Shown here in pieces: positions 8,378 through 16,288 of a stretch of 64,000 bases of DNA. Position numbers and translations under genes: made by a program. Origin of the DNA: Aeromicrobium sp. A1-2 (GTDB lineage: Bacteria; Actinomycetota; Actinomycetes; Propionibacteriales; Nocardioidaceae). Positions within the stretch are counted from its first letter, which is position 1. Each line of letters opens with the position of its first letter. The DNA is taken from the NCBI RefSeq assembly GCF_003443875.1, contig NZ_CP027482.1, positions 1,922,001 through 1,986,000 on the forward strand, written 5' to 3'. Under the pieces are notes generated by a model. The model saw only the letters and a program-made list of their open reading frames with translations, did not search any database and was not told the origin of the DNA.

Positions 8378-9657
8378 CCGTCTCCGAACCGACCACCCCC
8401 GACGAGACCCCCACCGACGAGACCCCCACCGACGATGTGGCGCCAGCGCCGGTCGTGCCCGAGGCCCCTCGGCTGGAGCTGCGAGACCCGTTGCCGCCCG
8501 TCGTCAACACTCCCGAGCTGCTGCAGCAGACCTGCGAGCGCATCATGGCGGGCACCGGGCCGATCGCCCTGGACGCCGAGCGGGCGTCGGGCTACCGCTA
8601 TTCCCAGCGCGCCTATCTCGTGCAGGTCCGTCGCGAGGGGTCCGGCACCCACCTGATCGATCCCATCGCCTTCGACAGCCTGGTGCCGCTCGACACGGCA
8701 TTCGACGGCAACGAGTGGATCCTGCACGCTGCCAACCAGGACCTGATGTGTCTGGCCGAGGTCGGCCTCTACCCCGAGTCGCTGTTCGACACCGAGCTCG
8801 CCGGACGCCTGCTCAACCTCCCCCGCGTCGGCCTGGCCGCGCTCGTCGAGCACTACCTCGGACTGAGCCTGGCCAAGGAGTTCTCCGCGGCCGACTGGTC
8901 CACCCGACCCCTGCCTGAGCCCTGGCAGGTCTACGCAGCCCTGGACGTCGAGGTGCTCGTCGAGCTCCGCGACCTGATCGACGCCGACCTGCAGAAGGCC
9001 GGCAAGCGCGAATGGGCCGCCGAGGAGTTCGAGGCCCTGCTGTCGTTCCAGGGCCCGCCTGAGCGCAAGGAGCCCTGGCGGCGCACCTCCCACCTTCACA
9101 AGGCCCGCGGGCGCCGTGCCCTGGCGCTGGTCCGCGAGCTCTGGGAGGCCCGCAACGCGATCGCTGAGGCCCGCGACACGACCCCGGGTCGGATCCTCCC
9201 GGACGCCTCGATCCTCGAGATCGCGATCACGCCCCCGGAGAGCATCGCGGCCCTCAAGAGCATGCGGATCATGCGCAATCGTGGGCCTCGCCGATTCGCC
9301 GCGGAGTGGTTCGAAGCCGTCGAGCGCGGACTCACACTGCCCGAGGCCAAGTTGCCGACCGCGAGCCAGCGCGTCGACGGTCCCCCGCCTCCGCGGTCGT
9401 GGGCCGACAAAAATCCTCCTGCAGCGGGCCGTCTGGCCCGTAGCCGCGAGGTCGTCGTCGGACTGGCCGGCCAGCATGACCTCCCCACCGAGAACCTGAT
9501 CAGCCCCCAACTCGTCCGCAACCTCGCGTGGGAGCCGCCCGCCGAGATCACGGCCGGCGCCGTGAGCGCGGCGCTGACGGCTGATGGTGCGCGGGCCTGG
9601 CAGATCGGCCTGATCGTCGAGCCGATCACCATGGCCCTGCAGGAGCCGACCAGCTGA
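8374..9657 (+). CDS. rnd: Ribonuclease D (DEDD exonuclease with HRDC domain)
   Basis: A 427-residue 3'-5' exoribonuclease for tRNA and structured RNA maturation. The DEDD acids appear in ALDAERASGYRYS, HAANQDLMCL and YAALDVEVL; an HRDC domain follows around residues 235-315, then an actinobacterial C-terminal extension. The only sensible start is the TTG at 8374, which overlaps the DUF3000 stop as TTGA. The first 35 residues are low complexity and contain a direct repeat (DETPT twice). No other start codon lies before the exonuclease fold, so TTG is well supported. Confidence 0.9.
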   Translation: MTVSEPTTPDETPTDETPTDDVAPAPVVPEAPRLELRDPLPPVVNTPELLQQTCERIMAGTGPIALDAERASGYRYSQRAYLVQVRREGSGTHLIDPIAFDSLVPLDTAFDGNEWILHAANQDLMCLAEVGLYPESLFDTELAGRLLNLPRVGLAALVEHYLGLSLAKEFSAADWSTRPLPEPWQVYAALDVEVLVELRDLIDADLQKAGKREWAAEEFEALLSFQGPPERKEPWRRTSHLHKARGRRALALVRELWEARNAIAEARDTTPGRILPDASILEIAITPPESIAALKSMRIMRNRGPRRFAAEWFEAVERGLTLPEAKLPTASQRVDGPPPPRSWADKNPPAAGRLARSREVVVGLAGQHDLPTENLISPQLVRNLAWEPPAEITAGAVSAALTADGARAWQIGLIVEPITMALQEPTS

Positions 9658-9694
9658 GAGCCGGTCACCGGCAAGGTCACACCATTTTGCTGTA

Positions 9695-9713
9695 CAAGGT
9701 TAGCCACTCCTAA
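9695..9713 (+). promoter_or_regulatory. Candidate DtxR/IdeR iron box
   Basis: CAAGGTTAGCCACTCCTAA matches about 14 of the 19 positions of the IdeR/DtxR consensus palindrome (TTAGGTTAGSCTAACCTAA), including both outer half-sites. It ends 14 bases before the iron permease start, where bound repressor would block transcription. Confidence 0.65.
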
Positions 9714-9727
9714 GTTACGATCATGGA

Positions 9728-10564
9728 GTGTTCGGAAACTTCCTGATCGGGCTGCGCGAGGGCCTCGAAGCCAGCCTTATCGTGAGCATCCTGATCGCCT
9801 ACCTCGTCAAGACAGGTCGGCGGCACGAGATCCGGTTCGTGTGGGCCGGCGTCGCCGCCGCCCTGGCCCTGGTCGTGGTCGCCTTCACGATCATCACCGT
9901 CGTGTTCGACCAGCTGTCCTTCACCGCCCAGGAGATCGTCGGCGGCACGCTGTCGATCCTGGCGGCCGCGCTGGTCACGTGGATGATCTTCTGGATGCGT
10001 CGCACCGCCCGCGGGCTCAAGCGTGAGCTCGAGGGCCAGATGGCTGATGCGCTCGCGCTCGGCCCCATCGCCCTGGGCAGCGTCGCCTTCCTCACGGTCG
10101 GACGCGAGGGCCTCGAGACGGCCGCGATCCTGTGGTCCACGATCGTCGGCAGCACGACCAGCACGCCGTTCGTCGGTGCCGCGGCCGGCATCCTTGTCGC
10201 GGTCGGCCTCGGGTTCCTGATCTACCGGGGAGCGATCAAGGTCAACCTCGGCAAGTTCTTCACGGTCACCGGCGCCCTCCTGATCGTCGTGGCCGCCGGC
10301 GTCCTGGCCTACGGCATCTTCGACCTCCAGGAGGCCGGGGTCCTGCCCGGGTTCACCAGCCGCGCCTTTGACATCAGCTCGACGATCCCACCGGACAGCT
10401 GGTACGGCACGCTGCTCAAGGGCACGGTCAACTTCCAGCCCGACCCGTCCTGGCTGCAGGTCGTGGCCTGGACCGCGTACGTCATCCCGGTCCTGTGGCT
10501 CTACCTGCGCCAGCCCAAGCCAGTCGCTGCACCGCCGGTCGAGCAGCCTGCACGCACGGTCTGA
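9728..10564 (+). CDS. efeU: FTR1/EfeU-type high-affinity iron permease
   Basis: A 278-residue, roughly seven-helix membrane permease. The two REGLE iron-binding motifs are intact: LREGLEASL near residue 10 and GREGLETAAI near residue 125. In the family these coordinate iron during transport. The GTG at 9728 is the only start that keeps the first motif; a nearby ATG at 9723 is out of frame and closes after seven codons. No EfeO or EfeB partner is adjacent, unlike the usual efeUOB operon, so the partners may lie elsewhere or the permease may act alone. An iron box overlaps the promoter region. Confidence 0.93.
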   Translation: MFGNFLIGLREGLEASLIVSILIAYLVKTGRRHEIRFVWAGVAAALALVVVAFTIITVVFDQLSFTAQEIVGGTLSILAAALVTWMIFWMRRTARGLKRELEGQMADALALGPIALGSVAFLTVGREGLETAAILWSTIVGSTTSTPFVGAAAGILVAVGLGFLIYRGAIKVNLGKFFTVTGALLIVVAAGVLAYGIFDLQEAGVLPGFTSRAFDISSTIPPDSWYGTLLKGTVNFQPDPSWLQVVAWTAYVIPVLWLYLRQPKPVAAPPVEQPARTV

Positions 10565-10623
10565 TCTGGCCCACCCGGCTAACGTGGGGTCATGACTGCG
10601 GCACTTGGCCACCGGGCCCGCGG

Positions 10624-11214
10624 ATGAGCGACTTCAAGAAGCCTTCCTTGCCCGGATCCGCGCTGTTCGAGGCGCAGGCCGACGGAGCAGATCCCGCCGA
10701 GATGACCGCGGCCGGCCACCGCATCGCCAACCTGCTGGTGCGCGGACCCCGGTCCGACGACGACCAGGGGCTCGTCGATCGGGTGCTGCACCTGGCCGAC
10801 GCGGAGGGCCTCGGCGCGATCGCCGACCTCTGGTCGCACGCCGCTGCCGACAGCCTGGCCGGAGCGCTCTGGCGGCTCTACCTGTTGCGCACGTGGGTCT
10901 ACCGTCAGCCCGAGCAGGCTGCGCGCGAGTTCTCGTCCGGCAAGGCGTACGCACCCGTGCACGAGGTGCTCGCCGGGGTCGTCGACCCGCCTGGTCCCGA
11001 AGAGGTCATCGAGCTCGTCGACACCGTCGTGCGCGGGATCGTCGGTCCCGACTTCGACGTGACACTGGATCGCGCCGCGTCCTTCGCGCACATCGTGGGC
11101 GTCGGTCGGGCACAGCTTGAGAGCGGCGATCCGCAGAGCGCCGCCAAGCTCGTCGACACCGCCCTTCACCTGCGCCGGGCCGCCGTCCTGGAGCGCGCGT
11201 CGCAGCTGCACTGA
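10624..11214 (+). CDS. Conserved actinobacterial helical protein of unknown function
   Basis: A 196-residue soluble, mostly helical protein with no signal peptide or membrane span. A conserved-looking core (ADLWSHAAADSLAGALWRLYLLRTW) is followed by a region rich in acidic and hydrophobic residues. I recognise similar actinobacterial sequences annotated only as hypothetical, and sometimes mislabelled as RNA polymerase subunits; nothing here supports that. The ATG at 10624 was chosen because the domain begins there. It follows the iron permease by 59 bases and could be co-transcribed, which would make it iron-regulated, but that is speculation. Confidence 0.7.
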   Translation: MSDFKKPSLPGSALFEAQADGADPAEMTAAGHRIANLLVRGPRSDDDQGLVDRVLHLADAEGLGAIADLWSHAAADSLAGALWRLYLLRTWVYRQPEQAAREFSSGKAYAPVHEVLAGVVDPPGPEEVIELVDTVVRGIVGPDFDVTLDRAASFAHIVGVGRAQLESGDPQSAAKLVDTALHLRRAAVLERASQLH

Positions 11215-11266
11215 ACTCGCGACTCGGCGTCCTTGAGTTGCGCCGATGCTCGGTTAGGCTGGTGCA

Positions 11267-11350
11267 CGCGTCGGGCTGTGGTAGCCCCGGGTCCCAAAAT
11301 TAGCCGCCTAGAGCGGCCACGCGCCGTGAGGCGCTTCCCAGCCCGACGTG
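11267..11350 (+). ncRNA. Structured intergenic element: candidate small RNA or complex terminator
   Basis: A 12-pair outer helix joins 11267-11278 (CGCGTCGGGCTG) to 11339-11350 with one G-U pair. Inside are two perfect five-pair hairpins: 11303-11317 with a five-base loop, and 11321-11334 closed by the GNRA-type loop GTGA. Together they form a multi-branch junction. A plausible promoter precedes it (TTGAGT, 16 bases, TAGGCT ending near 11260). It lies between two converging genes. There is no T tract, and tRNA or SRP landmarks are absent. Either a small RNA or an unusual terminator is possible. Confidence 0.4.
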
Positions 11351-11354
11351 ACCC

Positions 11355-12326
11355 TCACCCTCGTGGCGCGAACGTCGTGTAGGACTGCGTCGGCCGGCCG
11401 ATCAGCGCGAGCTCGTCGAGGTCCTCCGGCGACGGGATCCACCCGCCGGCCTTGGCGTTCGCCGCGACCTGCTCGGGCCGGGTCGCGCCCGCGATGACGC
11501 TCGTGACCGCCGGTTGCGCCGCGAGGCCACCGATCGCGAGGTCGAGGATCGAGATGTCTCGTGCGAGGGCGTACGCCTCGAGCGCCTCGATGCGTTCCCA
11601 GTCGGCATCCTGCAGCCGCTGGGACTGAACGGCGAGACGCGTCCCCTCGGGCGCCCCCTCCCCGCGTCGGTACTTGCCGGTCAACAGCCCGTAGGCGAGC
11701 GGGAAGTACGGCAGGAGGCCGACACCCAGCGAGAGACACGCCGGCGCCAGCTCGACCTCGGCGGTGCGGTTGTAGAGGGAGTACTCATTCTGCGCGGTGA
11801 CGAAGGACTCCAGCCCGGCCGTGCGCGCGACCCAGTCGGCATCCACGACCTGCCAGGCCTGCAGGTTGGAGCAGCCGATGGCCCGCACCTTGCCCTCGAC
11901 CACCAGCTCGGACATCGCGCCCAACGTCTCCACGATTGGAGTCGATGGATCGGGCGTGTGCAGCTGGTAGAGATCGATGTAGTCGGTGTCGAGCCGCCGC
12001 AGGCTCGCCTCGACGGCCGTTCGGACGTACTCCGCTGTGCCGCGGCGACCACCGTCGTCCCCGTTGGCACCTTGCATGTCCATGCCGAACTTCGTCCCGA
12101 TGAGGACCTGGTCGCGGCGCACCCCGAGAGCCTGCCCCCGCAGCTCCTCGCTCTGCCCGATGCCGTACGTGTCGGCGGTGTCGAAGAAGTCGATGCCGTG
12201 CTCGAAGGCCGCGTCGACCACGGCCCTGGTCTGGTCGGCATCGATCCGGCTGCCGAAGGCATTGCAGCCGAGTCCCACGGTCGAAACGGTCAGGTCGCTG
12301 GTGCCGAGCGGTCGTCGTGTCGTCAT
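11355..12326 (-). CDS. Aldo/keto reductase
   Basis: A 323-residue NADPH-dependent (beta/alpha)8 barrel oxidoreductase. The catalytic tetrad can be read as the aspartate and tyrosine of FFDTADTYGIGQSE, the lysine of IGTKFG and the histidine of YQLHTPD. The C-terminal cofactor site IAGATRPEQV is intact. The start is taken as the ATG at 12326, six bases after TAGGCT; a GTG directly before it is possible. The substrate cannot be predicted. It is divergent from a small secreted-protein gene. Confidence 0.9.
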   Translation of the reverse strand: MTTRRPLGTSDLTVSTVGLGCNAFGSRIDADQTRAVVDAAFEHGIDFFDTADTYGIGQSEELRGQALGVRRDQVLIGTKFGMDMQGANGDDGGRRGTAEYVRTAVEASLRRLDTDYIDLYQLHTPDPSTPIVETLGAMSELVVEGKVRAIGCSNLQAWQVVDADWVARTAGLESFVTAQNEYSLYNRTAEVELAPACLSLGVGLLPYFPLAYGLLTGKYRRGEGAPEGTRLAVQSQRLQDADWERIEALEAYALARDISILDLAIGGLAAQPAVTSVIAGATRPEQVAANAKAGGWIPSPEDLDELALIGRPTQSYTTFAPRG

Positions 12327-12332
12327 CACGCC

Positions 12333-12338
12333 AGCCTA
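12333..12338 (-). promoter_or_regulatory. -10 element of the aldo/keto reductase gene (TAGGCT)
   Basis: TAGGCT on the minus strand, six bases (GGCGTG) before the ATG at 12326. Confidence 0.6.
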
Positions 12339-12483
12339 GGCATGGACGTGAGTATGCCGTGGCTCACACCCGCTGTTCCGTCATGTCGTGGCCACCCACG
12401 CGTCTCCACCTCAGTTGTCCCACCGGCTCCTCCAGGGGATCGGTGGGACGACGCTGGGTTGTCTTCACCGTCGCACGCCCGGT

Positions 12484-12489
12484 TAGACT
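12484..12489 (+). promoter_or_regulatory. -10 element of the small secreted-protein gene (TAGACT)
   Basis: TAGACT plus six bases (CACCCG) to the ATG at 12496; this is the main evidence that the following short gene is real. Confidence 0.55.
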
Positions 12490-12495
12490 CACCCG

Positions 12496-12837
12496 ATGTC
12501 CAGGATGCCCGCGGTGCGCAGGAGTGCCGCCGGGCTGGCTGCCGCACTCATTGCTGCCATGCTCGTGACCTTCGGCGGTCACCCTGGGATGTCGGCATCG
12601 CGGCCCATGACTGGCTCCACACACGCTGGGGTCTTGGTCAAGCCGGGGCGACTCCCACCGTCCGTCACCGCCAACCAGCACGCTCATGTGCTCCCGCACC
12701 TCGACCTCGCAGCGACGCTGCAGGTCGTGACACCGCACGTGCCACAGGTCGGGACAGTCACTGCTCCAGGCGCGGTCGTGACACGACCAGGACGTGACCT
12801 CGTCGTCGCAACCGGACGGGCACCGCCGGCTGCGTGA
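12496..12837 (+). CDS. Small exported protein of unknown function
   Basis: A 113-residue product with a Sec-type signal peptide: arginines at the N-terminus, a hydrophobic core (AAGLAAALIAAMLVTF) and likely cleavage after SMSA-like residues near position 33. The mature part is short and rich in valine, histidine and proline, with no cysteines and no recognised domain. A clear -10 box six bases before the ATG supports expression, but third-position bias is weaker than in neighbouring genes. The gene ends 58 bases before secDF. It may be a genuine short secreted peptide or a remnant; I cannot tell. Confidence 0.5.
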   Translation: MSRMPAVRRSAAGLAAALIAAMLVTFGGHPGMSASRPMTGSTHAGVLVKPGRLPPSVTANQHAHVLPHLDLAATLQVVTPHVPQVGTVTAPGAVVTRPGRDLVVATGRAPPAA

Positions 12838-12895
12838 GCCGCGCCGCCTCCCGTCCATCCGCGCCCTCGCCGGCGTACTTCCGTGAAAGTCATCC

Positions 12896-15193
12896 ATGTT
12901 GTCCCGTGCTCCCGTGTGGCGTGCCGTCGCTGCCTTCTTCGTCATCGCCATCTCCCTGATCTTCGCGCTCACCAGCTCGGCCAAGCTCGGCCTTGACCTG
13001 CGTGGCGGGACCCAGATCGTGCTCCAGACCAAGGACTCCGACCGAGTCAAGGCTGATGCCGAGTCAACCGATCGGGCGCTCAGCGTGCTGCGCGGCCGCG
13101 TCGACGCGCTGGGCGTCGCCGAGCCGACCCTGGCGCGCTCCGGCGAGACTCGCATCATCATCGAGCTTCCCGGCCTGCAGGACCCTCGCGAGGCAGCCAA
13201 GATCATCGGCCAGACAGCGCAGCTGTCGTTCCACGAGGTCCTCGGCACTCCCGCGGCAGGCGACGAGCCGGGCGAGGGCGAGCAAGTCCTCAACGATGAG
13301 AGCGGTCAGCCCATCCTGGTCGGCGAGCCGCTCCTGGACGGCAACGGCGTCTCGGACGCAGTGGCCCAGACCGAGCAGCAAGGTCTCGGCGAGTGGCTGG
13401 TCAACGTCGACTTCAACGGCCAGGGCCGGGACGGATGGAAGCAGCTCGTGTCCGACGCCTGCGCCAACCCGGCAGCCGGCAACCGGGTCGCGATCGTGCT
13501 GGACGACGAGGTCATCTCGTCCCCCGGCGTGGTTCCCGCGCTGTGCGCCTCGGGCGGCGGCAACAGCACCAGCATCAGCGGCAGCTTCACCCAGGCCTCG
13601 TCCAAGGACCTGGCCCTGCTGATCAAGGGCGGCGCCCTCCCGGTGCCGGTCGAGACCATCGAGCAGAGGACCGTCGGGCCAACGCTCGGCAAGGTCGCGA
13701 TCGACGCGTCGATCGAGGCAGCGATCATCGGCATCGTTCTCACCGGCTTGTTCATCATGTTCATCTACCGGCTTGTCGGCTTTCTGGCCACCATCGCGCT
13801 GGGGTCGTACGCCCTCATCTCCTACGGACTGCTGGTCTGGCTCGGAGCCACCCTCACCCTGCCCGGGCTCGCGGGCTTCGTGCTTGCCGTCGGACTGGCG
13901 ATCGACGCCAACGTGCTGGTGTTCGAGCGCGCACGCGAGGAGTACGCCGAGCGGATGGCCGGAGGTCTCTCACCCGCGCTCAACACCGGTTTCAGCAAGG
14001 CATGGTCGGCAATCATCGACTCCAACGTGACGACGCTGCTGGCCGCTGCCCTGCTGTTCTTCTTCGCTTCGGGGCCGGTCAAGGGATTCGGCGTCACGCT
14101 CTCGATCGGTGTTGTGGCCTCGATGTTCTCGGCCCTCGTGGTCGCGCGGGTACTGAGCGAGTGGGCCATGCGGCGGTCCTACGTCCGCGGACACCCGCAG
14201 CTCAGCGGCATCGCCGGGACGGGGCGCATCCGCAAGTGGCTGACCGAGAGCGGCCCCGACCTGATGAAGCGCAGCGGGACCTGGATCGCTGCCACCGTGG
14301 TCGTGGCGATGTTATCGATCGGTGGCATCGCGCTGCGTGGTCTCGACCTCGGTGTCGAGTTCACCGGCGGCCGCCTGCTGGAGTACTCGACCTCGCAGAC
14401 CGTCGAGGTCGAGAAGGCGCGTGAAGCCGTCGGTGAGGCGGGGTTCCCGAAGGCCGTCGTGCAGTCGTCGTCGGGCGACGGCGGCGCCGAGAACATCACC
14501 GTCCGCGTCGACGACATCACCAACGATGAGGCGTTCAAGATCGAGACCGCTCTCGCGGGGGTCGCGGGAGACGTCGAGAAGGAGCGCGACGAGCTGATCG
14601 GCCCGAGCCTCGGCAAGGAGCTGCGCGACAAGGCCCTGATCGCGTTCGCGATCGCGATCGCAGCACAGATGATCTACCTGGCCTGGCGGTTCAGGTGGAC
14701 GTACGCAGCTGCGGCCGTCCTGTCGATGACATCGGTCGTGCTGACCGTGGTCGGCACGTTCGCATGGTGGGGCAAGCCGATCGACGGGGTCTTCCTCGCG
14801 GCGGTCCTGTCGATCATCGGTCTGGCGGTCAACGACACGATCGTGGTGTTCGACCGGATCCGTGAGCACACTGCGGCGAACCGCAGCCGTCCGCTGCGCG
14901 ATGTGGTCAACGAGGCGATCCTGCAGACCATCCCCCGCACGATCAACACCGGGCTGGGTGCAATGTTCATCCTCGCGGCGCTTGCGTTGCTTGGCGGCGA
15001 CTCCTTGACCGACTTCGCGATCGCACTGTTGATGGGTCTGTCGTTCGGCATCCTGTCGACGATCTTCACCGCGTCGGCCTTTGCGGTCGTGCTCGAGGAG
15101 CGCTGGCCGTTCGACCCGTCGAACCCGCGCAAGCGAGTCGTCGACCCGTACGCGAATGTCGACGACGGCCGATCCACCGGTGCGGTCATATGA
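12896..15193 (+). CDS. secDF: Fused protein translocase subunit SecDF
   Basis: A 765-residue polytopic membrane protein in which SecD (about residues 1-425) and SecF (about 450-740) are joined in one chain. Each half has the hallmark P1-region motif: GLDLRGGTQIVLQ in SecD and GVEFTGGRLLEY in SecF. Conserved transmembrane segments (GLAIDANVLVFER and GLAVNDTIVVFDRIREH) carry the proton-relay aspartates. SecDF uses proton motive force to pull exported proteins through SecYEG. Most actinobacteria have separate secD and secF beside ruvB, so this is probably an additional fused paralogue, as known in Streptomyces. The ATG has a weak GAAAG upstream. Confidence 0.95.
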   Translation: MLSRAPVWRAVAAFFVIAISLIFALTSSAKLGLDLRGGTQIVLQTKDSDRVKADAESTDRALSVLRGRVDALGVAEPTLARSGETRIIIELPGLQDPREAAKIIGQTAQLSFHEVLGTPAAGDEPGEGEQVLNDESGQPILVGEPLLDGNGVSDAVAQTEQQGLGEWLVNVDFNGQGRDGWKQLVSDACANPAAGNRVAIVLDDEVISSPGVVPALCASGGGNSTSISGSFTQASSKDLALLIKGGALPVPVETIEQRTVGPTLGKVAIDASIEAAIIGIVLTGLFIMFIYRLVGFLATIALGSYALISYGLLVWLGATLTLPGLAGFVLAVGLAIDANVLVFERAREEYAERMAGGLSPALNTGFSKAWSAIIDSNVTTLLAAALLFFFASGPVKGFGVTLSIGVVASMFSALVVARVLSEWAMRRSYVRGHPQLSGIAGTGRIRKWLTESGPDLMKRSGTWIAATVVVAMLSIGGIALRGLDLGVEFTGGRLLEYSTSQTVEVEKAREAVGEAGFPKAVVQSSSGDGGAENITVRVDDITNDEAFKIETALAGVAGDVEKERDELIGPSLGKELRDKALIAFAIAIAAQMIYLAWRFRWTYAAAAVLSMTSVVLTVVGTFAWWGKPIDGVFLAAVLSIIGLAVNDTIVVFDRIREHTAANRSRPLRDVVNEAILQTIPRTINTGLGAMFILAALALLGGDSLTDFAIALLMGLSFGILSTIFTASAFAVVLEERWPFDPSNPRKRVVDPYANVDDGRSTGAVI

Positions 15194-15209
15194 GCGCGCC
15201 AGCGAGCCC

Positions 15210-15215
15210 TAGGGT
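15210..15215 (+). promoter_or_regulatory. -10 element of the TM2 gene (TAGGGT)
   Basis: TAGGGT plus six bases (GTGGGG) to the ATG at 15222. Confidence 0.6.
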
Positions 15216-15221
15216 GTGGGG

Positions 15222-15680
15222 ATGACGTCGACACCGCCGGAGTCCGGACAGCCAGACGAGCCGACCCAGTCGTTCGCGAGCGAGGGCGGCGAACCCGACT
15301 ACGGCCGGGTCGCCCCGCCTCCCGGTGGACAGCCGCCGCCTGGCGCCTATCCCCCGCCGCCGCCCGGCTACGGACCGCCACCCGGCGGGATGCCGCCTCC
15401 GGGTCAGGCGTACGGCGCGAACCCAGCTGCGCCGTGGGGTGTCCACCCGGTGACCGGGATCCCCTACTCCGACAAGCAGAAGCTCATCGCCGGCCTGCTG
15501 CAGATCTTGGTGCCGTTTGGCATCGGCCGGTTCTACATCGGTGACACGGGGCTCGGTATCGCACAGCTCCTGGTCACGATCTTCACCTGCGGGATCGGCG
15601 CGTTGTGGCCGTTCATCGACGGCATCGTGATGCTCGTCGGCGATCCGAACGACGCCCAGGGTCGGCCGCTGCGTCCCTGA
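15222..15680 (+). CDS. TM2-domain membrane protein with proline-rich N-terminus
   Basis: A 152-residue protein. Residues 1-75 are disordered, with repeated PPP and PPG runs. The C-terminal TM2 domain has two helices flanking a short turn (GRFYIGDTGLGIAQLL, then FTCGIGALWPFIDGIVML), preceded by SDKQKLIAGLLQ. TM2 proteins are small membrane proteins whose bacterial role is not established. Proline-rich tails of this kind often accompany cell-envelope or division proteins in actinobacteria. The TAGGGT box sets the start at 15222. It follows secDF by 28 bases but appears to have its own promoter. Confidence 0.85.
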   Translation: MTSTPPESGQPDEPTQSFASEGGEPDYGRVAPPPGGQPPPGAYPPPPPGYGPPPGGMPPPGQAYGANPAAPWGVHPVTGIPYSDKQKLIAGLLQILVPFGIGRFYIGDTGLGIAQLLVTIFTCGIGALWPFIDGIVMLVGDPNDAQGRPLRP

Positions 15681-15742
15681 ACAGGCGTGCGGACATCCAC
15701 AGCTGGGACATCCGGGGGCTGACAAAAGCCGGTGCTCTTCGG

Positions 15743-15748
15743 TAGTTT
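15743..15748 (+). promoter_or_regulatory. -10 element of the DUF6318 lipoprotein gene (TAGTTT)
   Basis: TAGTTT plus six bases (TTTGCC) to the ATG at 15755. Confidence 0.6.
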
Positions 15749-15754
15749 TTTGCC

Positions 15755-16288
15755 ATGCGATTCGGGGGAATTGTCCTGGTGGTGCTGCTGACCCTGGCGG
15801 CGTGCTCGTCAGACCCTGCTCCCAGGGAGCCCGCCTCCGGCGCGTCATCAGCCACGCCGACCACGACGCCGCCGACCATGCCAGCGCAGGCCAAGCTGGA
15901 CTCTCCCGAAGGCGCTGCGGCCTTCGTCAAGCACTACATCGATGTCTTCAACTACGCCGCCGCAACGGGTGACGTCGATGAACTGAGCCGGCTGTCCGAT
16001 CCGGATTGCGAAGGCTGCCAGCGCTACATCACGCTCTACCGCGACACCTATGAAGCCGGCGGCTACTTCAAAGGTGGCGAGTGGAACCTGAGCGAGCTTC
16101 GGATGCGGTATCGACTACCCCAGACTCTCGCCACAACAACCGTGACTACCGACGAAAGCAGATATCGCGACACTGGATCGAGCGAGGAGAAAATCGATCC
16201 TCCCGACAAAGCGAAGGTCAGTTTCGGTCTCTCCCGAGACGACAACCTGTGGAGCATCTTGCAACTCGGCCTTGGAGCGGTTTCATGA
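15755..16288 (+). CDS. DUF6318 family lipoprotein
   Basis: A 177-residue exported lipoprotein. The signal peptide ends in the lipobox LAAC near residue 17, followed by a Ser/Thr/Pro linker and a compact domain containing FVKHYIDVFNYAAATGDV and a DPDCEGC cysteine pair, typical of the DUF6318 family. Such domains resemble small extracellular association modules of the NTF2 type. The stop overlaps the next start (ATGA), linking it to a second secreted protein. The second half (from about 16080) has more A/T-rich codons than its neighbours, which hints at foreign origin or relaxed selection. Confidence 0.8.
   Translation: MRFGGIVLVVLLTLAACSSDPAPREPASGASSATPTTTPPTMPAQAKLDSPEGAAAFVKHYIDVFNYAAATGDVDELSRLSDPDCEGCQRYITLYRDTYEAGGYFKGGEWNLSELRMRYRLPQTLATTTVTTDESRYRDTGSSEEKIDPPDKAKVSFGLSRDDNLWSILQLGLGAVS

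Noticed and set aside
9723-9746. ATG at 9723 as the start of the iron permease
   Set aside because: It is out of frame with the permease and closes after seven codons; the GTG at 9728 preserves the first REGLE motif.
11267-11350. Possible tRNA at the structured element
   Set aside because: No anticodon arm with a seven-base loop and no D-loop or T-loop consensus on either strand.
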